Assembly: GCF_001976145.1 (NCBI RefSeq)
Contig: NZ_MOXD01000012.1
Span: 1 to 64,000, forward strand
Source of the DNA: Serratia oryzae
GTDB lineage: Bacteria > Pseudomonadota > Gammaproteobacteria > Enterobacterales > Enterobacteriaceae
DNA: 64,000 bases
Direction: 5' to 3'
The notes below the pieces were generated by a model. It did no database searches, was not told the DNA's origin, and saw only the letters and a list, made by a program, of their open reading frames with translations. A program made the translations under genes and the position numbers. Positions 38,752 to 47,336 of this stretch are shown here, in pieces (position 1 is the stretch's first letter; each line of letters starts with the position of its first letter).

Positions 38752-40502
38752 ATCAGGCACTAAAATATGGCTTTTTTTTTACGTTGGCACTTCCTTTGGG
38801 CAGCGCTTTTGGTGCGGATAAGCTGCAAGATGATATGAGTACAACGCTCGAATCGTTGAATGCGATCACCAGTAAAGTGGACGAAGCTCCAGCGTTGCTG
38901 CTGCTGACTCCCTCTCAACTCGATGCAGCGACTCCGCCGCCTCGTCAAAAAAGAAGTACTGCCAAACCCAGCAATAATACGCAGAGCAAGCGAGCAACTG
39001 AACCTCAGTCAGCTCCAGTTGCCGAGTTAAAAGCCCTGCAGGCTAAAATCAATCAGTTGAATGCCACGGTGAGTCAGCAGGATCAGGCATTGAAACAGCT
39101 GCGTCAAACGGCTCAGCAGGATGTTGATGCCCGTGCCGAAGTTGCCCGCTTGAAGCAAAACCTGCAAGAAAATCTGCAAGTCACAGAGCAGATGCAACGT
39201 GATCTGGCGGCAGCTACGGCAGCAAAATCAGAGAATAAGCAAGACGCTAGCCGTCTGCAGCAGGCCTTGGACAAAAGCCAGCAACAAAGTTCGTCATTGC
39301 AGAAACAGTTAGATGTATTAGCACTCACGCAGAATGACAAAAACAAAGAGAATCAGGCGCTTCAAACACAACTTAACGAAAGCCTTAAGCAAAACGAAGA
39401 ACTACAAAAAACCTTGGCCGTGCTAACGGCAAAAGCCAGTGAAAAAGAACAAAAAGCGTCAGTGCTGCAAAAGCAAGTGGATGCTATGACAGCGGTGCAG
39501 GCGGGCAAGAGCAGCGAGCAGAATGCTCTGAAAGCGCAATTAGCTCAGAGCAAGAAACAGGCCGAAGTGGCGCAGCAGCAGTTAGCTCTGTTGACGGGGA
39601 AAACGGCGGAAAGTGAACAGCAAGTGGCTGCATTGAAAAAGCAGCTAGAAACATTGGCTGCGTCGGAAAGTGAGAAAACCAAAGGCAATCAAGCATTACA
39701 GGCTGCTTTGGACGAGAGCCGCAAGCAGGGCGAAGAGCTGCAAAGCCAGCTTACTGCATTGCGGGATAGCGCGAGCGAAAAAATGCTGGAAAACAGCGCA
39801 TTGGAACAACAGTTGTCTGCGCTGCAGAAAGCGCAAAAAGACGCAGTGGTGGAGCCGAAAACCGAAAGTGAAATTCGTGATTATGCCATCGGTAGCTCAT
39901 TGGCCGATGACATGCTGGCGTTGCTGAAAGAGAGAGCGGCACAAGGGGTCAAGGTAGATAGTCGTTTGGCGTTGGCAGGTGTACAGGATACTTTTGCTGG
40001 CAAGATCAAGCTATCACAAGAGCAGATCGATAAATCGCTGCATGCTACCGAGGCCGCGTTGAGTGCTAATGAGAAGAAACGTCAGCAGGAAACTGAAGCT
40101 GCGGGTGCGCGCTATATTGCTCAGTTTAAGAAGCAAAAACAGGTGAAGAAAGATAGTTCCGGCTATTTCTATCGTGTTGACAATGCGGGTAAGGGCAAAA
40201 TTGACGATGCCAGCATTGTCTCTGTAGTCGTAAAAGAAAGCCTGACTAATGGTAAGGTGATCAAAGATATGGCGGCTGCTGGCACGTCGATTACGCAGCC
40301 ATTGGGCAGCTACCCACCGATGTTCAGATCCGCGCTGTCACAATTGCAGAATCACGGCAGCATGACGATGGTAGTACCGCCGGCCTTGGCTTATGGCGAT
40401 AAAGGCCTACCACCCGACATCCCGCCGGGTTCAACAATGGTATACAACGTAAGTATATTAGACGTAGTCGCTCCTGCTGATGTTGTTGCTCCTGCAAGGT
40501 AA
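38748..40502 (+). CDS. FKBP-type peptidyl-prolyl isomerase with very long coiled coil
   Basis: 584 residues from GTG, with a signal peptide ending A-F-G-A-D. Residues ~85-365 are an almost unbroken coiled coil rich in Gln, Lys, Glu, Ala and Leu (repeated A-L-x-x-Q-L and S-E-x-x heptads). Residues ~380-470 match the FKBP_N dimerisation domain (Y-A-I-G-S-S-L-A-D-D-M), and ~475-575 the FKBP fold (L-A-Y-G-D-K-G-L-P-P-D-I-P-P-G-S-T-M-V-Y). Several active-site aromatics are replaced (no G-W-x-x-A-L), so isomerase activity is doubtful. FkpA/Mip relatives are ~270 residues; the extra coil could span the periplasm. It is the last gene of the fimbrial block on this strand. Confidence 0.82.
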   Translation: MNQALKYGFFFTLALPLGSAFGADKLQDDMSTTLESLNAITSKVDEAPALLLLTPSQLDAATPPPRQKRSTAKPSNNTQSKRATEPQSAPVAELKALQAKINQLNATVSQQDQALKQLRQTAQQDVDARAEVARLKQNLQENLQVTEQMQRDLAAATAAKSENKQDASRLQQALDKSQQQSSSLQKQLDVLALTQNDKNKENQALQTQLNESLKQNEELQKTLAVLTAKASEKEQKASVLQKQVDAMTAVQAGKSSEQNALKAQLAQSKKQAEVAQQQLALLTGKTAESEQQVAALKKQLETLAASESEKTKGNQALQAALDESRKQGEELQSQLTALRDSASEKMLENSALEQQLSALQKAQKDAVVEPKTESEIRDYAIGSSLADDMLALLKERAAQGVKVDSRLALAGVQDTFAGKIKLSQEQIDKSLHATEAALSANEKKRQQETEAAGARYIAQFKKQKQVKKDSSGYFYRVDNAGKGKIDDASIVSVVVKESLTNGKVIKDMAAAGTSITQPLGSYPPMFRSALSQLQNHGSMTMVVPPALAYGDKGLPPDIPPGSTMVYNVSILDVVAPADVVAPAR

Positions 40503-40558
40503 TAGACGATCTTTATAATGTTGAGCGCTGGATATATTTGGTATAGTACATATGTGAG

Positions 40559-41110
40559 TTAAATGTGTATTACCCTAAAGCGCTCAACGTTACTCGCCGT
40601 GTAAATCACCGTGTTTTGAATGTTTCTATGCCCGAGATAATCTTGAATTAGCCGTGTATCAACGCCTTTATCCGCCAGTGCATAGCCGCAGGAGTGGCGG
40701 AGCATGTGTGGATGTACTTGTACGCTGATGCCGGCCATTTCACCGTAGGCTTTTATTAAACGATAGAGTTGCTGTCGTGAAATTTGCCCCCCATGACGCG
40801 AAAGGAATAACCAGGGGCTATCAGATTCCAGATACCTTGGGCGTTGAGCGAGCCATTTATTCAGCGCCAGGCGTTCGCGTATTTGAATCGGATGTTGAAC
40901 GGAAAAACCGTTTTTTAAACGGGAAACGTGCAATCGATTAGTGGTGAGATCGATATCCTCCAAGCGCAACCCCCTAAGCTCACTTACGCGCAATCCGTGA
41001 ATAAAGCACATCAACAGCATGCAGCGATCTCTACAGCCATTGGATCCATTCGGTATTGCAGAGATCATTCTCTCAATTTCAATATGACTAAGATATTTGC
41101 GTTTTTTCAT
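40559..41110 (-). CDS. FimB/FimE-type tyrosine recombinase (second copy, opposite strand)
   Basis: 183 residues with the same catalytic set as the first copy: Arg in H-G-L-R-V-S-E, H-M-L-R-H, L-G-H-R-N-I-Q and Y-T-A-S-N. It faces the fimbrial locus from the far side, about 11 kb from the candidate switch. In E. coli fimB and fimE sit side by side; splitting them to both ends of the locus is uncommon. It may act on the same switch in trans with a different directional bias or on a separate site; I find no clear inverted repeat of the same sequence beside it. Confidence 0.92.
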   Translation of the reverse strand: MKKRKYLSHIEIERMISAIPNGSNGCRDRCMLLMCFIHGLRVSELRGLRLEDIDLTTNRLHVSRLKNGFSVQHPIQIRERLALNKWLAQRPRYLESDSPWLFLSRHGGQISRQQLYRLIKAYGEMAGISVQVHPHMLRHSCGYALADKGVDTRLIQDYLGHRNIQNTVIYTASNVERFRVIHI

Positions 41111-42268
41111 TATCTTTTCCCTAAGTTATAGAAAGCAAATATTGCTATAGCGTGGTCATTTAAACATCTAATACCTGGCTTCAGCAATTAAAATAACGCC
41201 CCACGCTTCTAAGAACTTTCTGTTAAAATTTGGCAGAAATGAGCATCTAAAAGGCATTGCGCTTTGTTAATGTGAAAAAAAATAGCATATCTGTTCATAA
41301 AGTGATCGCTTTTTGTCGCTGATATCGACCATATCCTGTATACACAGAAATAATTGTATTTTTTATAAGAGTGTGAGCTTTTTCTTAGCATTATTGTGAA
41401 TGGCGCTACTTGCTATACCCACTGAAATATCTAAATATAATTCATTTTTTTATTTTCATATCAGATGGTTTATTACAAAATATGCGATTTTATAATTTTC
41501 TGCAGTTCTCCTTTACTTTTATTGGCTATCGTAATTTTTAGAGTGATGATGGTTGGCAAAATTTATGATGATTTATTCCTTAAATTTTATTCTGTTACGT
41601 GGCGCATCAGATAACGGGGATAGTACGTTGACGAGCGAGGCAGGTGATATACCCAAAATAATTCGAGTTGCTTGCAGGCGGCAAACGAATGAATCCCTGG
41701 GAGCATAGCGAACTATGTGACCAGGGCGAAAGAGTGCAGCCAACACCCAAGCAACTTGAAGTATGAAGGGTATATTCGTTAATCAGTGATAAGTGGGCTG
41801 GTAAGTGGTTTCAACAAAAGATGACTTTGTGACGTGGATAACTCAATGTGGGTAACACAGGAGAACGCTAAGGTTTTGGTGGTTTTTTTTTAATCAACTG
41901 TGTCGCGCTATTCATTACTTTTTGTGAGAAACTTCCACATTATTCACCTTTGATATTGGATTTTTATATTCGTTACTTGGCTTAATTTAGCTATTTCATG
42001 GTGTTATCTTCGGATTTTTTTGTACAATGCCCGGATAATGTTTTGCATAATTAATTTGTTGAGATTTTTATGTGGGAATAAACTAAAGTCACTATCGTTT
42101 AAAACGATAACAGGGTATTTGGCGATAGGTTTAGCTTATATTTTGGTGCTCGCTTTACCTGAGTGAGCAATATCACGGATGAAAAAGCCGGTTTGGCCTA
42201 TGTGCAACAAGGGGTTTTTGGGATTGCGGTCGTCACTCATTGTATACAGGGTAGTCAGGAACGAGCTT
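41111..42268. other. AT-rich gap after the fimbrial locus
   Basis: No gene I can support over about 1.1 kb, apart from the ERIC element at 41648-41774. Near 42080-42093 the sequence AAACTAAAGTCACT resembles the right-arm context of the fimbrial switch (AAACTAAAGGAGTCACT at 29777) and is followed by a perfect 8-bp palindrome, TATCGTTT-A-AAACGATA (42093-42109). Confidence 0.45.
41648..41774 (+). repeat. Full-length ERIC element (127 bp)
   Basis: Inverted ends TATACCC / GGGTATA, flanking ATTCGAGTTGC ... GCAACTTGAAGTATGA, with the central G-A-A-T-C-C-C-T-G-G-G-A-G-C and T-G-A-C-C-A-G-G-G-C-G-A blocks of the classical enterobacterial repetitive intergenic consensus. The length matches the known ~127-bp unit. 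Intergenic and non-coding, transcribed as a large hairpin if within an mRNA. Confidence 0.85.
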
Positions 42269-42445
42269 ATGGATAATAAATCACAAACTTCATATAGGGA
42301 TACTCAGTTGCCAAGGAAAGCAGTATTTCCACCTGCCTGGCAATTAAACGACTTACAGCGTGCTTTTATTGAAGAGCTCTGGCAACTGGAGGTGTGTGAC
42401 GATGAAGCCTCAGGTTCCGCGGATAGGCTGACAGTGTCTGAATAA
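42269..42445 (+). CDS. Hypothetical 58-residue protein
   Basis: The ATG at 42269 has AGGA eight bases upstream and is preferred to an in-frame ATG 30 codons earlier that has no site. The product is soluble and acidic at the C-terminus (E-E-L-W-Q-L-E-V-C-D-D-E), with a central P-P-A-W-Q-L-N-D-L-Q-R-A-F helix. No family recognised and no transmembrane segment; reality rests on the ribosome site and composition only. Confidence 0.4.
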   Translation: MDNKSQTSYRDTQLPRKAVFPPAWQLNDLQRAFIEELWQLEVCDDEASGSADRLTVSE

Positions 42446-42655
42446 CCTGCTGCACAGCATCGGCGTTGCTTCGGGCGAGGGCAGGCAAGGAAAATAATCG
42501 CTTACTCATGGCGAACCTGCACAAGGTTCTGGAAACGGTCTTCACTCGCTGGCGGAGCGTTACCCCAAAATCAGCTTTCGATGATAAAGGGCCGACAAAG
42601 GAGAGCGAGTACAGTAAACTTATTGTTGATTTGTATAAAATTAAGAGGAACCACC

Positions 42656-42763
42656 ATGCCTTATTATAATCCCCGCCGTATTGCCCTTTATACCGCTGCC
42701 GTTATTCTCATTTTAGTGGTTGTTGGCTTGGTAACTTATGTCGGCGTTGGTTTGCTCGATTAA
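42656..42763 (+). CDS. Small single-pass membrane protein (35 residues)
   Basis: ATG at 42656 with AGAGGAA six bases upstream. The peptide has a basic start (MPYYNPRRIALY), one strongly hydrophobic helix (~12-33, T-A-A-V-I-L-I-L-V-V-V-G-L-V) and an acidic last residue. This is the pattern of enterobacterial stress-induced small membrane proteins, but I do not recognise a named one. It is shorter than standard ORF cut-offs. The terminator-like hairpin at 42933 lies downstream on the same strand. Confidence 0.55.
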   Translation: MPYYNPRRIALYTAAVILILVVVGLVTYVGVGLLD

Positions 42764-42932
42764 GTAAATTGATTGTTTTATGAACTAGAACAACCTAGGG
42801 AAGGGAAAACCCGTTCGCTCTTTTCCGCTCAAAACGCGTTAAACCAAGGCTTAACACCTAACGGTAAACGATGCAGGGGAAACGCGAAAAAATAGCTGCA
42901 GAGGATATTTGAAGGGGGAGTTGCCGATGGTG

Positions 42933-42974
42933 ACGACCCTCTCTTTGCGGCAGAGGGTCGTAGTGAGGTTTTTT
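42933..42974 (+). terminator. Intrinsic terminator after the small membrane protein gene
   Basis: ACGACCCTCT / AGAGGGTCGT is a perfect 10-bp stem with a 9-base loop, followed by AGTGAGG and TTTTTT. The T-run is on the plus strand, so it serves the plus-strand small gene rather than the ABC transporter gene that converges from the right. Confidence 0.7.
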
Positions 42975-43003
42975 GACTTCTCCCTCGAAGGAAAAAGAAC
43001 CGG

Positions 43004-44737
43004 TCAGCTTGGTATCGGCAACGGGCTCAGGGCCATGTGCGCCAACCCTTTCTCGTCGCGGCTTAAGCGCCAGCAGGTTTGGTGATACTTCGCCACGCTG
43101 TTGCGGTGTGCCACGCTGACCAGCGTGACATCCGGCAGCTCATCCACCAGCAGGCAATACATCAATTGCTCGGTTTCATCATCCAATGCACTGGTGGCTT
43201 CATCCAGGAACAAAATATCTGGGCGAATCAGGATGGCGCGGGCAAAGGCCAACCGCTGTTGCTCACCCGGAGATAAGCGATGACTCCAGTTGGCACTGGT
43301 ATCCAGCCGAGACTGCAAATGTTTTAGGCGGCAGTTTTCCAGCACTTTTAACAGTTGTTCATCGCTGTAGTCTTTATCCGGATGCGGATAGCTCAGCGCT
43401 TCGCGCAGCGTACCGATCGGAATATAGCTGCGCTGCGGCAGGAACAGGGGGCTTAACTTCTGATCCAGGCCGATTTCACCGGAACCGTAGGGCCAGATGC
43501 CGGCAATGGCGCGTAGCAGAGTGGATTTACCACAGCCTGAAGGGCCGACGATCAGCACGCGTTCACCCCGCTTCAGCCCGATCGTGGCCGCGCTCAGCAG
43601 CGGCTGCCCATCAGGCAACGTCATGCTGAGATTCTTTAGTACCAGCGGCTGGGCACTTTCTGGTTGCGGTTGAATGCCGCGAGTCTGGTTATGCACCTCG
43701 TCGATTGCTGCGTTAAAACCCGCCAGGCGGTTAACACAGGCTTTCCAACTGGCCAGGTTGGTGAATGCGTCGATAAACCACGACAGTGCTCCTTGCACCT
43801 GACCGAATGCGGAGGCGATCTGCATCAGACCTCCCATCTGGATCGCACCGGAGAAGTAGCGTGGGGCCGCCACCAGCAGAGGAAAAATAATGGCAAACTG
43901 ACCATAGAAGTTACTGGCGATATTCAGCCGCCGGGTAATCCGCATAATCGACCACCAGTTACTGCGGATCGCTTCAAAGCTATTGCTCAACTGCTGCTTC
44001 TCGCGTGGCTCACCGTGATACAGCGCAATGGCGTCGTTGTTTTCACGGATGCGGATCAACCCGAAACGAAAGTTGGCTTCATAACGTTCCTGATTAAAGC
44101 CCAGCATGACCAGCGGTTTACCAACCCACCAGATCACCAGTGAACCCAGAGCTGCATACAGGAGGGCAAACCACACCATATAGCCAGGCAGGGTGAAAGA
44201 GTGTTGAGCGATCGCGAAGGTCATTGGCCCACTGATGTGCCAGAGAATGCTGACAAACGAAGCCAGAGTGACCAGGCTGGAAAGCAGGCCGAGTGACAGC
44301 GACAGCGTATACTGGGTCAGAACGTTGAGATCGTCAGAAATACGTTGGTCTGGGTTATCGATAATCTGCTGCTGTTCGGTATGGTAATAAGCCCGATGAG
44401 CCAGCCATTTTCCCATGAATTTTTCCGTCATCCAGCGTCGCCAGCGCATCTGCAAGCCCTGAGTCAGATAGACCTTATAGACCGCCAATACAATGAAGCT
44501 CAACGCCAGATAGGTAAAGCGCCACAGTTGTTCCTTGAACACCGGGTAGTTCTTATTTTGTAGCGCGTCGTAGAACACCTGATTCCACTGGTTAATCAAC
44601 ACGCTGATGTAGACCAACCCTAGCGACAGAGCCACGATGGCGATCAGCATCGCCCAGGCACGCCATTTTTCTTCCGAAACCCAAAAGGGCTTAATTAATT
44701 GCCAAACGGCATGTTTCTGCGAAATGGTATTGTTCAT
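43004..44737 (-). CDS. SbmA/YddA-type ABC transporter (fused permease-ATPase)
   Basis: About 577 residues from the ATG at 44737 (the frame also stays open to 44794, where extra N-terminal residues look unlike the family). The N-terminal half has six TM segments in the SbmA_BacA pattern (W-x-x-W-N-x-x-F-Y-D-A-L-Q-N-K near residue 55 and W-R-x-W-M-T near 100). The ATPase has G-P-S-G-C-G-K-S-T, L-S-P-G-E-Q-Q-R and I-L-F-L-D-E-A-T-S-A-L-D. Resembles E. coli YddA; likely substrates are peptides or vitamin-like molecules, not determinable here. Single gene with convergent left neighbour. Confidence 0.85.
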   Translation of the reverse strand: MNNTISQKHAVWQLIKPFWVSEEKWRAWAMLIAIVALSLGLVYISVLINQWNQVFYDALQNKNYPVFKEQLWRFTYLALSFIVLAVYKVYLTQGLQMRWRRWMTEKFMGKWLAHRAYYHTEQQQIIDNPDQRISDDLNVLTQYTLSLSLGLLSSLVTLASFVSILWHISGPMTFAIAQHSFTLPGYMVWFALLYAALGSLVIWWVGKPLVMLGFNQERYEANFRFGLIRIRENNDAIALYHGEPREKQQLSNSFEAIRSNWWSIMRITRRLNIASNFYGQFAIIFPLLVAAPRYFSGAIQMGGLMQIASAFGQVQGALSWFIDAFTNLASWKACVNRLAGFNAAIDEVHNQTRGIQPQPESAQPLVLKNLSMTLPDGQPLLSAATIGLKRGERVLIVGPSGCGKSTLLRAIAGIWPYGSGEIGLDQKLSPLFLPQRSYIPIGTLREALSYPHPDKDYSDEQLLKVLENCRLKHLQSRLDTSANWSHRLSPGEQQRLAFARAILIRPDILFLDEATSALDDETEQLMYCLLVDELPDVTLVSVAHRNSVAKYHQTCWRLSRDEKGLAHMALSPLPIPS

Positions 44738-44927
44738 GATATTCCAGAATGTATTGTTTCCTATCAGCATGGGCGTACGAAGGGTAACAAACAAACTATG
44801 ACATGTAAGCAGTTTTGACGATGCTAACTATTTGAAATAGGGTGAATGCCGCCGAGGAGATGAAGCGTCACTTCATGGCGGTTATACTGGCCTCGAAAAA
44901 AGCTATTAATGTCAATAAGGAACCATC

Positions 44928-45629
44928 ATGAAGGCGTTGATCTCCCTGTTGCTGGTTTGTGGTTCTGCCACCACAGTGCAGGCGTTGGCACAGATAGATG
45001 AGCCGGATTTGGACGCCGACTGCCAGAAGATCGCGAGCTATGCCGCGTTGGGGAATGCGGCCTACCAGCAGGGTAACTATACGAAAGCCGCCGATATTTT
45101 TCGCGATCAGGCGGCATGGAGTGAATTTTGTGGGCTAACCGATCAGGCGATCGCCACTGCCTATAACAATGTGGCTCTGTCGCTGATTCATGCGGGGGAA
45201 TTGCTGAAGGCGCGTGCCTATCTGGCGCTGGCACCCCATGACAGCAAATCGCAGCACAATATGAAATTGTTACAGCAACGTTTAGCGCAGAAACCGCTAG
45301 CCGCCGGGCCGGCTGGGGTCTATTGGCAATATGCCGGGCGCGGGGTATGGAATGAAATGAGGATTCAGCCCAAAGGACTGCACTGGCAGATTGATTTTTC
45401 TGGTTATTACATGCCGCTGATGGGGCTTTATTATGGTCCGAACATGGGCGACTTTAGCGGCGAATTGGCCATTGAGCAGGGCAAAGGGGTTTACCGTCAA
45501 CGTGAATCTTCGTTGAACTGCGATGTTTCAATGGCGTTCGCCGCCGATGCGGTGGATGTGCACACCGAAGGTGACTGCGGATTTGGTTTTAACGTGCGCG
45601 CCGAAGGGCGGTTCGTGCGGGTGGAATAG
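44928..45629 (+). CDS. Secreted TPR-containing hypothetical protein
   Basis: 233 residues, with a signal peptide ending at V-Q-A-L-A. Residues ~25-115 form two or three tetratricopeptide-like helical pairs (A-A-L-G-N-A-A-Y-Q-Q-G-N-Y-T-K-A-A-D-I-F ... A-Y-N-N-V-A-L-S-L). The remaining ~115 residues are a beta-rich domain with two Cys (L-N-C-D-V and G-D-C-G-F). No named family recognised. AAGGAACC precedes the ATG. It stands alone between two minus-strand genes; probably periplasmic with a protein-interaction role. Confidence 0.75.
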   Translation: MKALISLLLVCGSATTVQALAQIDEPDLDADCQKIASYAALGNAAYQQGNYTKAADIFRDQAAWSEFCGLTDQAIATAYNNVALSLIHAGELLKARAYLALAPHDSKSQHNMKLLQQRLAQKPLAAGPAGVYWQYAGRGVWNEMRIQPKGLHWQIDFSGYYMPLMGLYYGPNMGDFSGELAIEQGKGVYRQRESSLNCDVSMAFAADAVDVHTEGDCGFGFNVRAEGRFVRVE

Positions 45630-45674
45630 CCGTCAGAGGCTTGCCCTTTCCTCAACCGAAAGGGCAAGTAACAT

Positions 45675-46319
45675 TCAATGCACGCTGTTAATTAGAAATT
45701 CTTTCCAGCCTGCAACATCCGCCAGGTAATGCCCTATCGAGACTAGGCTCAGATGCCCATCGCTACGCCGTAAGGCAAAGGTCGGGAAGCCCTGGCCTTG
45801 TACCTGAGCAAGCAGTGCGCGGCTTTGCGCAATATGCTGTGCTGTCGGCGCCCCGCTCTTGAAGCGCATCTCGGCAATAAAGGCGGCGGATGCCAGGCCC
45901 AGCTCTTGTGCCAACGTGGTTAAAACCGGCGTATCGGCAATGCGCAGCCCTTCTTGATAATGGGCCTCCTGGATGCGGTGCAGCATATCAATGCCCCGTC
46001 CAGCGAGCTGTTCGGCAGCCAAAATGGCGGTAATCGGCGGTATAGAGTCCATCACCGCCGTGGTGTCATACAGCAGTCCGTTGAAGTATTTTTCACCGAA
46101 TATCTGCCCAGTCAACTCGGCAATACGCTTGTCGTGCGGCATGACGTAATTACGCCATTCCTCACTGATCCTGCGGCGGTTACTGCCGGTCATCATCCCT
46201 CCAGCGTGCAGGGCAATACTCAGCCCAGGGACCGTCTGCGCGGCCTTCACCAGCGGAGCGGCACCATAGCACCAGCCACACAGAGGATCGAAAATGTAAT
46301 GCAATGTTAGTGTTTTCAT
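45675..46319 (-). CDS. DsbA-family (FrnE/2-hydroxychromene isomerase-like) oxidoreductase, cytoplasmic
   Basis: 214 residues without a signal peptide. The N-terminal motif D-P-L-Cys-G-W-Cys-Y-G is the C-x-x-C active site of the DsbA-like FrnE group, followed by an inserted helical domain and a Q-G-F-P-T-F-A-L cis-proline loop near residue 177. It probably works on cytosolic thiol or glutathione-linked chemistry. It lies 22 bases after the MBL-fold gene on the same strand, so the two are likely one operon, regulated by the divergent LysR-type gene. Confidence 0.82.
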   Translation of the reverse strand: MKTLTLHYIFDPLCGWCYGAAPLVKAAQTVPGLSIALHAGGMMTGSNRRRISEEWRNYVMPHDKRIAELTGQIFGEKYFNGLLYDTTAVMDSIPPITAILAAEQLAGRGIDMLHRIQEAHYQEGLRIADTPVLTTLAQELGLASAAFIAEMRFKSGAPTAQHIAQSRALLAQVQGQGFPTFALRRSDGHLSLVSIGHYLADVAGWKEFLINSVH

Positions 46320-46341
46320 TATGATATCTCTGCTATCTGGC

Positions 46342-47226
46342 TTACTGCGGCCACTTCATTTCACCTTTCAACACCTTGGCGCTCAGTTCCAAGCTGGAAC
46401 TATCTTTCAGGTCTGGATAATGTTTTTCCATGGCAGCGATTAGCTCGCTGGAATTTTTAGCCTTCGGCAATTCGGTTTCCAGCGTGGTCAGGTAGTTTTG
46501 CGTAAAGCTTACTGATTCCAGCGTTTGGGCGGCGCCTGGCAGGAAATGCCCCGGCACCACCACCTGTGGCTTCAGCACCTTGATGCTTTCCAGCGTTTGC
46601 TGCCAATGAACGCGGGATTCCTCGCTCTGGTTATCCGCAAGCCAAGGATGGATATTGTTACCGGCCACTGCGACACCGCCAACCACGGCTTGCAACGCGG
46701 GTATCCACACATAGGTGCGATCCGGCGTCGGGCCGCTCAGGCCTCTCACCTCGACTTTCTGCCCGTCGAGAGTAAAGCTATCGCCCTGCAAGGGCTGCGG
46801 AACGACGATCGTTTTTGGGGCATTCTCCTTGAGGATGGGGGCCCAGTAAGCCATTTTACCGTCTTTGTTGGCGTTGATCGCGGAGATCGTCCCCGGTGAA
46901 GCGATGATTTTCGCCTGCGGGAATGCAGCCTTGATCACATCCAGGCCGAAATAGAAATCCGGATCTGAATGGCTGATATACACTATGGTGAGTTTTTTGC
47001 CGGTTGCTTTGATTTTTTCCACCAAGGCTTCGGCATCGTTACGCTGGAATTGGGCGTCAATCAACGCCACTTCATTTTTACCGCTGATGATTTCAGAAGA
47101 AACCGGGAATAGGCTGTTTTCACCCGGATTGTATACTTCCAGAGTCAGCGTATTGGTGGCAGTGGCGTACGCGCTGAAAACGGCGACGCCGGTTAAGGTC
47201 ATGCTCAGTAATGATTTCTTAAACAT
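46342..47226 (-). CDS. Periplasmic MBL-fold metallo-hydrolase-like protein
   Basis: 294 residues with a Sec signal peptide (to A-Y-A). The metallo-beta-lactamase fold is visible, but the first metal motif reads I-S-H-S-D-P-D-F-Y-F-G where most families have H-x-H-x-D-H: His1 and Asp are kept and the second and third histidines are replaced. A further His comes in V-V-P-G-H-F-L-P. The degenerate site suggests one-metal or non-canonical activity. It resembles the Vmh-type group of secreted MBL proteins found beside LysR regulators. First gene of a two-gene minus-strand unit; its start faces the LysR gene at 47337 across 110 bases holding a repeated operator-like motif. Confidence 0.75.
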   Translation of the reverse strand: MFKKSLLSMTLTGVAVFSAYATATNTLTLEVYNPGENSLFPVSSEIISGKNEVALIDAQFQRNDAEALVEKIKATGKKLTIVYISHSDPDFYFGLDVIKAAFPQAKIIASPGTISAINANKDGKMAYWAPILKENAPKTIVVPQPLQGDSFTLDGQKVEVRGLSGPTPDRTYVWIPALQAVVGGVAVAGNNIHPWLADNQSEESRVHWQQTLESIKVLKPQVVVPGHFLPGAAQTLESVSFTQNYLTTLETELPKAKNSSELIAAMEKHYPDLKDSSSLELSAKVLKGEMKWPQ

Positions 47227-47273
47227 TTGGCAGGTGCTCTTCGGGGAACGGTTAGTGTTGCCAAGATATTACG

Positions 47274-47330
47274 TTGCATAAATCGAGAGAAAAATCGGAT
47301 AATAAGCAACTGTTAATTGCATAAATCGAG
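47274..47330. promoter_or_regulatory. Duplicated operator-like motif in the divergent LysR/MBL intergenic region
   Basis: TTGCATAAATCGAG occurs identically at 47274-47287 and 47317-47330, 43 bases apart (four helical turns), both in the space between the divergent genes, the second ending six bases before the regulator's ATG. Best read as binding sites of the adjacent LysR-type protein controlling both directions. Confidence 0.65.
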
Positions 47331-47336
47331 CGAATT

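Noticed and set aside
28911-41110. Reading the recombinases as integrases of a genomic island
   Set aside because: They are ~180 residues with no arm-binding domain and match fimbrial invertases, and no flanking tRNA or att duplicates were found.
42466-42669. 67-codon frame overlapping the small membrane protein gene
   Set aside because: No clear start signal; overlaps the better supported 35-residue gene in another frame.
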